From NCBI GenBank assembly GCA_947247005.1, contig OX365955.1, positions 16,597,322 to 16,661,321 on the forward strand: a stretch of 64,000 bases of DNA, read 5' to 3'. A program made the translations under genes and the position numbers. The notes under the pieces were generated by a model. It searched no databases, was not told the DNA's origin, and worked only from the letters and a program-made list of their open reading frames with translations. Each line of letters opens with the position of its first letter. Positions within the stretch are counted from its first letter, which is position 1. Shown piece after piece: positions 36,058-64,000 of this stretch. The stretch comes from Spisula solida (Eukaryota > Mollusca > Bivalvia > Venerida > Mactridae).

Positions 36058-36603
36058 CTAAAAATGACCGTAGGCAGCAATAAGTGTCTGTCGCAGCTTC
36101 AGTAATAAGCAGCGCATCCCCTCAACATTCAAATGAACCTGGTCCGGGGCCACGTGCTTAAAGTACCTAAGTTTAGGAAGCCTCACCAAATCACGGCCAT
36201 ACCACTTGGCCAGCCTTCTATTTACGTTGATACGCTGTCTATCAAAGCATTCTCGTGTCAGACCAGGACACTTACGGAAATCTCCCCGGGGGGTGATCTC
36301 GACTATGTAGATTTGGCTAACGCCGCCTCTACGAATAGTCTCCACCAGGTGACAAATCTGGTGGAAAATGTCCTTATGCCTAGACACTGGGGTAATGTCA
36401 TTGCCACCCAGCATGACAATAACAACTGTCGGCTTAAACTCGAGTAGCTCCCCCAAAAGGCGTTGATCATAGCGCTCTGCGCTCATACCGTCCGTTCCAT
36501 AGAATGAGGTGGTATAGGGAGGGTACAGCTGGGTGCCGGTCTTCTCCAAATATTCCCCAAGTCTCCGTACAAAGCTATCGCCAAAAACTGCAAGTCTAGG
36601 CAT
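36058..36603 (-). CDS. SGNH/GDSL hydrolase-like protein with histone-type 3' end, copy B
   Basis: 181 residues, same length and same catalytic blocks (GDSF, GGND, DQVH) as the copy at 29542. Four residues differ (T42A, Q117R, S128N, I166L), none of them catalytic. I count six nucleotide differences across the ORF, two of them silent. TATATAAG lies at 36642-36649. Because both copies stay open with motifs intact while neighbouring histone remnants decay, the ORF may be selected or recently duplicated; the two cannot be told apart here. Confidence 0.75.
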   Translation of the reverse strand: MPRLAVFGDSFVRRLGEYLEKTGTQLYPPYTTSFYGTDGMSAERYDQRLLGELLEFKPTVVIVMLGGNDITPVSRHKDIFHQICHLVETIRRGGVSQIYIVEITPRGDFRKCPGLTRECFDRQRINVNRRLAKWYGRDLVRLPKLRYFKHVAPDQVHLNVEGMRCLLLKLRQTLIAAYGHF

Positions 36604-36641
36604 GGTAGTTGGAATAATGAGGGCTACAGGTCAGCATACAA

Positions 36642-36649
36642 CTTATATA
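36642..36649 (-). promoter_or_regulatory. TATA box of SGNH gene, copy B
   Basis: TATATAAG at the same distance from the ATG as in copy A. Confidence 0.6.
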
Positions 36650-37361
36650 GCCAAATGTCAAAATGTAAATTTATTACCCATCACTAAACTGTAACATGCC
36701 AATTATAACTGCCAATAAGGGTAGTGTCTACCGATACAATCAATTAAGACTGAGCAGTCTGGAATATAGATGACATATAATCTAGGCGCCGTCACCTCAC
36801 CACCTATGATAACACCTATGTGGGGACATGAGAACACCCCGTGGTTAACTAGGAAAACCCGGTAAATCTAAAAATAAAACGTAGATCAATTTAAAAACTT
36901 AACTTACGTAATTGAACATAATTTCATAAAGAATTATTAGGTGGAATCATAAAATTTGATATATAAATAAGGAAATTTAAGTGTTTATATACCAAGCAAC
37001 ATCATTAATGAGTATAAATATAATAAAAAATTATTATTATTGATAGGAATATAATTTTTTACAACTATTCTTATTATTAGTGCTAGGGTTATCATTAGCA
37101 TATTATTATTATAAGTAAAAGAACAAATCCACACAAATATTTTTCGATTGTTTAATAATTTAATTTAATAAGTCTCAGTTGAAGGGACGCACGTCTCAGT
37201 CAGAGCTTGAGAACAAGTTTACTTAATTACTCACTCACTGAATTAAATTAAGACATCTGTCTTAGCCCGAACAAGAGAGAAGTCTAATAAGAGACGCACG
37301 TCTCAGTCCATGAAAGAGAAACGGATGCAAAGAAACTGGAGTAAGGCGCCGGTGGAAAGGT

Positions 37362-38427
37362 ACCTATTTGGTAACCGTTCATCTGCTATTCAAGCAGCAA
37401 AATCTTGCTTGTAGATGTACACCTTTACCTTTATTGAGTTGTGCTTTTCATCATTTGAGATCCCTGGACGGTTTTCATATGACGACTCATTTTTCCTTTT
37501 TGGCACATTTCTTTGTTTCAGTCAATAAGGCTTGCTCAGTTGTTAAGGTGATTGACAACTCTTAAATTTTTCTGTACAAGAAGTATCAAACACCTGATTT
37601 TTATGAAGAACCAAAGACCTAAATATATACAGATTGGACACTTAATTGAAAACGGGGAGAAATTGCATGCAGCAGATGCTGATATTTTGCATGCAGGCTT
37701 TTGTTTGTCATCCTTTTTTAATGACCAATACCCCATTTTAAAGAGCTAGGTTTCTTATACTGCATGATGTAACTTATTTTTTTCTATCTCTTATAGAATT
37801 TAGAAAATGATTGTTTGAATGAGGCAAATTGGGTATATTCTGATAAAATTGGAATTTCCATTAAAATGAGAGTAGGTCTGGCTCTTTGAGGTACATGTAT
37901 AATGTTTTACTTCTTGAGTTATTTCAATCAATTATGTTTAATTTTAAAACAGAATAATAAACTTATTGCATAAACGTATTAGTTTTTTCCTATGTACACA
38001 AAAACAGAAGATATAAGGATTAAAAACAAACGAGATTTCGCGAGATTTCAGAAGACTGCCGCGAGATATTGCGAGATTTGGTAGATTTTTCCAACCTTTG
38101 TATATTTAGGTCTTTGGAAGAACAGACTCATGATAGTTATAGTGCAAACCCATAACAGTTTTGTACGGCTAGTTTTTTAAGATATTTTTAGATTTTGGGG
38201 AAACCCCCTAAAGACTGATATTTGCATTTTACCGAACAAGTTTGACATTTAATTTCATGAAACTTGGCATGCATGAAATTTTGTATATACATAATTACAA
38301 GATAACGTTTGTTTTCGAATATGCATGTTATATGCATTTTTAAATCATATTTTAAAATGTGATTTTTCATTTTTAAGTTATACGAAAAAAATTGTTGGAA
38401 CGACATACACAGGGGTTCTACTGAGGC
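37362..38427. other. No gene recognised
   Basis: AT-rich sequence after the end of copy B. Short repeated cgagattt words lie near 38030-38085. Short ORFs are not convincing. Confidence 0.5.
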
Positions 38428-38433
38428 ATAATG

Positions 38434-39708
38434 TACGGAATCCTGTTAGTGCCATTTTAAATATCGTGTATCGCCCTCCAAGGGCGAGACACGAGATAAG
38501 AAACGAGACACGAGAATTAGACGCGATATTTAAAACGAGACACGAGAATTGCGCGAGGCCTGAAACGAGACACGAGAATTAAAAATTGAATTCTCGCGTT
38601 TTTAATCTCGCCCTAGACCAACAACTTTTACAAGTTAATATCTAATATCGTGTAATTCTCGCGTATCGTATCTTGCCTCGCAGTTGAATATCGCGCTCGT
38701 TTCAAATATCGCGTCTTAATCTCGTGTCTCGACTTCCAAGGGCGAGACACGATAGTTAAAACGAGACACGAGAATTCAACGCGAGGCACGAGAATCCAAC
38801 GCGAGACACGACAATGCTATCGTGCAAATATCGCGCAATTCTCTTGCCTCGCGTTTCTATTTGGTCAGCGAGACACGAGAATTAAAGCGAGACACGAGAA
38901 TTGAAGGCGAGGCACGAGAATGCTATCGCGCAATTCTCGCGTCTCGCCGCGATACACGACAATGCTGTCGCGCAATTCTCGCGTCTCGCGGCGATACACG
39001 ACAATGCTGTCGCCCAATTCTCGTGTCTCGCGGCGATACACGACAATGCTGTCGCCCAACTCTCGCGTCTCGCCGCGAGACACGACAATGCTGTCGCCCA
39101 ATTCTAGGCGGTGTCAGTAAGAAATTTTAACTGGCACACCGGTCGAGACGCGAGAATTGGGCGACAGCATTGTCGTGTATCGCCGCGAGACGCGAGAATT
39201 GCCCGATAGCATTGTCGTGCCTCGCCTTCAATTCTCGTGTCTCGCTTTAATTCTCGTGTCTCGTGGACCAAATAGAAACGCGAGGCAAGAGAATTGCGCG
39301 ATATTTGCACGATAGCATTGTCGTGTCTCGCGTTGGATTCTCGTGCCTCGCGTTGAATTCTGGTGTCTCGTTTTAACTATCGTGTCTCGCCCCTGGAAGT
39401 CGAGACACGAGATAAGGAGGCGATATTTGAAACGATCGCGATATTCAACTGCGAGGCACGATACGATACGCGAGAATTGCACGATATTAGATATCAACTT
39501 GCAAAAGTTGTCGGCTTAGGGCGAGATTAAAAACGCGAGAATTCAATTTTTAATTCTCGTGTCTCGTTTCAACCCTCGCGCAATTCTCGTGTCTCGTTTT
39601 AAATATCGCGTCTAATTCACGGTCTCGTTTCTTGCCTCGCGCAATTCTCGTGTCTCGCCCTTGGAGGGCGATACACGATATTTAAAATGGCACTAACAGG
39701 ATTCCGTA
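38434..39708. mobile_element. 1275 bp foldback transposon with internal minisatellite
   Basis: Almost the whole element is one long inverted repeat. The arms begin tacggaatcctgttagtgcc at 38434 and end with the complement at 39708, meeting around 39106-39145. It is flanked by a perfect 6 bp target duplication, ataatg (38428-38433 and 39709-39714). The arms are built of cgagacacgagaatt-like words. The left arm also has over four tandem 42 bp units (about 38913-39105), with fewer in the right arm. No protein is encoded; a 14-residue periodic ORF is only the 42 bp repeat read through. Confidence 0.9.
38913..39105 (+). repeat. 42 bp tandem repeat within foldback element
   Basis: Units start cacgacaatgctgtcgc; more than four copies with a few substitutions each. 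Confidence 0.85.
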
Positions 39709-39714
39709 ATAATG

Positions 39715-40335
39715 CCCAATCCTGAAAACGAGTCACAAGTCGGTTTCGAATAACATTAGAAACATCCCTACACCTTAACTAGGTTTCAAACATCGTTTTA
39801 TTATTAAAAGTTAGATTATGGAACTTCAAATGACCACAACTTTGTCAATTCTTAGAATTTTTTCATCAAATAACTTTTATTTTGTGCAGAAAAGATAAGT
39901 CTTCCTAATGCAGCAAATCCGGATTATGCCGGAATTGTAGGACCCCTGCATACTGTTTTCGTACATGCAACCAGTAAACTATTATAGAAGTTTTATCCCA
40001 AATTTCATGGCAGTTGCACGGCTAGAATTTTTTTATTGACACTCTAGTGATTTCGGAAATGTCCAAAACCAGGAGAGTTTACAAAATACGTCAACATTTT
40101 GAACACGTTGTATCCAGTTTTCACGATAATTTGTTTCGAAAAATGTGTATAATTATTTAAGGATGAGCCCAGGTTTAGTTATATGGTCTTTTGCATTCGA
40201 TAGTCTATATTTTTATAAATAAATGCACAAGAACCTTTCTCTAAAGTGGTCGGGATGCTTGCTAAACAAATATAAAAACATGGATAAAATTTCGGGTGGA
40301 CGCATTATAATACGTTTCACATACGTTGTAGCTAG
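39715..40335. other. No gene recognised
   Basis: AT-rich spacer between the foldback element and the first TA-flanked MITE. Confidence 0.5.
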
Positions 40336-40337
40336 TA

Positions 40338-40504
40338 CAGTAAAGTTCCGCTAAAAAGACCACTTTGATTATTTTGGAATCATGCAGATTTGTGCCAGTT
40401 TAAGGTCCCAAAGTATTAAATTTAGAACAAAAAAGGTCCGCTAATGAGACCGATTCGCTATTGAGACCACCTTTTTGACTGGTCTTATTAGCGGAACTTC
40501 ACTG
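40338..40504. mobile_element. Short mariner-like MITE (167 bp)
   Basis: Inverted ends cagtaaagttccgctaa and the complement of agcggaacttcactg, flanked by TA on both sides, as in Tc1/mariner-type insertion. Shares ends with the longer element at 41384. Confidence 0.8.
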
Positions 40505-40506
40505 TA

Positions 40507-41381
40507 TTTGCGCATGTTGGTGTTTCAAACATTTGGAATAAACGACAAATAAAATTTCAGCTATAGCTTATTTTTGCATGTTTATTATAGTATACTATAG
40601 TAATAACTATACAGTAAATTCGCGATTTTAAGACATGAGAACATGCTGACAGATCAATTTTAAGTTTTTCGTACTATTTCATCATTGTAGTAAGACGCTT
40701 TCAATTATTATGTCTTATTTACACCGATTTCTAAACTTCCACTCATGAAGAGTTTGCAATCACCTGAAGTTCTAGAGTAATACTATCACACAGTCAGACC
40801 ATCTGGTTTCCACTGCCTGGTTATGTTATGCTATCTAATATCTTGCAACTTAGGATTCAACCCATGCTCATTGGCTCTTCAGCAAGCAACAGACTATTTC
40901 TCCACATCTGGAGAACATGAGCATTGACAATGTCACAGGACAATCCCGAACAGTTTTGCCAATAGAAGATGTACGGCCAACCAGCAATTTTCTGGAACAA
41001 CTCTCATATACTGAGCGCCAAGCAAGGGAGCTATACCAGTACTGTACTCTATGACTTTGGTATGACACAACCTGGGATCGAACCCACAACATTCTGTTTA
41101 CATGTCATACTCTCGAACTAATCTATATCAACCTTCAAGAACATTCCCTACATAAAATACAACATAAGTCAAAACTAGCAATAAGATTTAATGCATGAAA
41201 TTTACATTTATTCAAAAACATTGTTATACAAACAAATTATATAGTTGTAAGTCATATAATAAAAAGTGCTGACTTCATACACAGTAACATTAAATTATTA
41301 CACTTCTCATTTAAGCACATATACTGTTGATAGCACTCGTAGTTCTTCATGAAAAAAACCAGGCATATTACCATTTAATGA
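40507..41381. other. No gene recognised
   Basis: Sequence between two related MITEs. No ORF or repeat supported. Confidence 0.5.
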
Positions 41382-41383
41382 TA

Positions 41384-42511
41384 CAGTAAAGTTCCGCTAT
41401 TAAGACCACCACTGGGACCGACATAAAGTGGTCTTATTATAGAGTCGGTCTTATTAGCGAGACCGACCAAAATAGCTGAGACATTGAACTTCTATACATC
41501 TAATATACCGACAGCATTCTTGTTGACGCGTTTTAAATATTCATATGTACATGTATCTTAGTGCATATTGCATTTATTAATGATTGAGGATTGTTAACTG
41601 TTAATTATTCATGTAAAAATGAAAACGTCATGTGATTCATATATATATATTAAATAAATGATAAATATTTGTAACAGTTGTTTTCATTTTTCCTGACCTG
41701 TGACCTCTATGTACATGTACAATGCATATTGTATAAATGAAGCATGTAAACCCATGGCCATTAAAAGCTGCAATACTTTTTTTAATTATTCTGAAATTTA
41801 TTAATTTGCACTGTACTACCGATACAGCACTAGTTTGACCGTTATTTAACAAACTAGTTGATCTGTATAAAGACCACGTACGTACGTGGTGTGGTCTTTA
41901 TACGGGGTCTTTTTTGTCATGTCTTATTTATAAGAACTACATTAAGTTATGATTTTGTAGCTGCGTAATTTGATGTACAAACGCGCTAGGCTAATTAACA
42001 GTTAAAAATAATTATTTACATGAATTAACAACGACGTCCAAAATTACGCATCATCCGAAAACGTGCGACTAACAGCCATCGGTCTTTATTCTCCACAAAT
42101 CTTTAATTATGGTTGAGTTAATTGTCGCCGATAGTTTCAATCGATCTATTGTCATTGATAAACATTAGAATTTCGTTTTAATCCCTGCGTATACACCAAC
42201 AAGTGTCAATTTATCAGTATACATGTTTATTGTTTACTCCTCGCTGATTGCCGTAAACGAGTCTTCGTGTCGTAAAATTAATTATACAAAATGACACGCG
42301 CGGTATGTGGTCTGTTTATCGAGACCTAAAACTGCAATAAATTGGTCGTTGGGTCCCGAAATACTGGTCGTATTACGTAATATCGAGTCGGTCGCATTAT
42401 CGGGACCTGCGACCATTGAAATATAGAGCAAAATAGTCGGGACCACGAAAAAGTGGTCGTATTACGCGAACGGTCGGATTAACGGACCGGTCGTTAGACG
42501 GAACTTTACTG
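41384..42511. mobile_element. Long relative of the mariner-like MITE (1128 bp)
   Basis: Ends cagtaaagttccgctatt and acggaactttactg, flanked by TA. Inside are several ggtcttatta/aagacc words and a palindrome, aaagaccacgtacgtacgtgg (about 41871-41891). No transposase ORF. Confidence 0.8.
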
Positions 42512-42513
42512 TA

Positions 42514-43075
42514 TAACTATTAAATTGGAACAGGTCAAACACCTCATGGTTCGATTTTATCTCTCAGATCAAAATCAAACTTTACTTATTAAACAATTAA
42601 TGACTTTCCAGGAAAAACAGCTTTGGTAACTAGGCTTTTATTCTGTATTAACTGGATGGCATCTCTATCCATACAATAAATGGTGTTGAACCCTTTACTC
42701 CATACACGCTCAACTATTTGGAAAAGAAATGAGCTATAATGCTTACACGTCTAATATGCAGTTTGAAGGACAAATATCAAGACTGATCTCCCTTAATGAA
42801 ACGTCTAGTTCAGTATATTTCTGTAATGGGATGGTCTCCCCTCCATACTTTTATTATTGGAAAGTAATTGGTAACAGACATGGGAAAGGGGTGTGATTGG
42901 ATAGAGGTGGACATTGACATATGTATGGAGTAAAAGGTTGAGCAACAACTGTAAACAGAATGAAAGTATCAATAAATACAATATGAAGCCTACAATGCCA
43001 TCGTTGATCCTTTTACATAAACTACAAACATTGAAGCACATGTTAGAGAGTTTGTATGTTTGAGTTGTAAGGTAA
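42514..43075. other. Region downstream of PSMD2, likely 3' UTR
   Basis: On the - strand this follows the PSMD2 stop codon. AATAAA occurs on the - strand at 42850-42855, about 220 nt after the stop, and could be the poly(A) signal. Confidence 0.45.
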
Positions 43076-63344
<20,269 letters not shown>

Positions 63345-63421
63345 CTGTAAAACATAAAATACATTTCATACAAATTACAATTGTACATCTTATTCATTTT
63401 TTAAGAGATTCATGAGCCAGT

Positions 63422-63493
63422 AGCCTGTTAGCTCAGTTGGAATTGCACCAGACTTGCAAGCAAGGGGTCTTGGGTTCGAATCCTGCACAGGGT
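63422..63493 (+). mobile_element. tRNA-derived SINE head 1
   Basis: A-box tagctcagttgg (63429-63440) and B-box gggttcgaatcc (63472-63483); acceptor-like ends agcctgt/acagggt pair with one mismatch. The anticodon stem is poor. Preceded by gattcatgagccagtagcc, also found before the second copy. Confidence 0.6.
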
Positions 63494-63700
63494 AGATCAA
63501 TACTAATACAATAATGGCAACGACGATAATTTGGACAGTTGCGAGCTATATCTGCGGAACAAGGTTAAAGAGCATGCAGATGCAAGGGCTATACTTCGTT
63601 GAAAAAGGAACAGTTGATGCCCTCCTCAAGATAAGATTCCACTGACAGTTCAAGCCTTCAAAATTAAAGTGAGGAGGAGTGTTGTGATTCATGAGCCAGC

Positions 63701-63779
63701 AGCCGGGTTAGCTCAGCTGGTACATGTAGAGCGCTTGACTTGCAATCAGGGTGTGTGGGTTCGAGTCATGCCCTGGGTA
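63701..63779 (+). mobile_element. tRNA-derived SINE head 2
   Basis: tRNA-like fold with A-box ttagctcagctgg, B-box gggttcgagtc, and an anticodon stem cttga/tcagg around cttgcaa (UGC, Ala-like). Preceded by the same gattcatgagccagcagcc as copy 1, so this looks like a SINE rather than a tRNA gene. Confidence 0.6.
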
Positions 63780-64000
63780 GATACTTTTTTTCCTCAAAAT
63801 ACAATAACTTAATACAAGTTTGCATTTTATTATTCAATTTCATACTTCAACTTCATACTGCCGACAATCAATTACTGATTATTACTGACAGGCATTATAT
63901 CAAATACCTTACTGCAGGTGCTGTACAGAAAGGATAATATATCTTTCATTCTATGTATTTTCTATGTATACTGCTAGAGCCCCTTTCTTATAATCACTTT

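Larger units (their letters stand above)
32291..37361. repeat. Array-edge segmental duplication, copy B
   Basis: Partner of copy A. Histone homology continues further left here (H1 tail pseudogene and its 3' region from 31808), so copy B keeps more of the ancestral arrangement and copy A was truncated where it was joined to the functional array. Confidence 0.9.

Noticed and set aside
38913..39105. CRISPR-like array
   Set aside because: The 42 bp units are contiguous with no unique spacers, and this is a eukaryotic transposon.
38901..39107. 14-residue repeat protein
   Set aside because: It is the 42 bp tandem repeat of the foldback element read in frame; no start context or conservation.
63422..63779. 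Functional tRNA genes
   Set aside because: Box A/B are good but the stems are imperfect and both copies share the same upstream flank, as SINEs do.

Overview
This is animal nuclear DNA, most probably from a bivalve mollusc. The evidence is an intron-rich 26S proteasome gene, a tandem five-gene replication-dependent histone array, and several copies of a dispersed repeat (ends like gatcgctcacctgag) that I associate with bivalve genomes. The species is not identified.

Layout. (1) 1-22667: three and a half units of a ~6.27 kb tandem repeat. Each unit carries H2A, H1, H3, H4 and H2B, all on the + strand, intronless, and each ending in the histone 3' stem-loop. Window position 1 lies in the 5' leader of an H2A gene, so the array continues to the left. 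The fourth unit breaks off just after H3. (2) 22668-37361: a decayed array edge, present as two diverged copies (A 22668-30852; B 32291-37361, with extra histone sequence upstream from 31808). It contains orphan histone promoters, an H1 tail pseudogene, and an ORF joining the H2A leader to a LINE fragment and the H2B C-terminus. It also contains a 3.4 kb terminal-inverted-repeat transposon (copy A only) and, in both copies, a - strand SGNH-hydrolase ORF. (3) 37362-43075: no gene recognised; a 1.28 kb foldback element with a 6 bp target duplication and two TA-flanked MITE-like elements. (4) 43076-63344: PSMD2 (Rpn1) on the - strand. Twenty coding exons join in frame to 870 codons plus stop, and the first coding exon(s) lie beyond the right edge. 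Its introns hold nested inverted-repeat elements, microsatellites and tRNA-derived SINE heads.

How the genes work together. The histone genes supply the core octamer and the linker histone in S phase. Four of the five promoters share a TGACCTACTTAC-type motif. The most notable finding is that the non-histone SGNH ORF is built like a replication-dependent histone gene: TATA box, very short leader, no intron, and a consensus histone 3' stem-loop 35 nt after the stop codon. This holds in both copies. It suggests a mobile or duplicated gene whose mRNA is processed by the histone (SLBP/U7) route.
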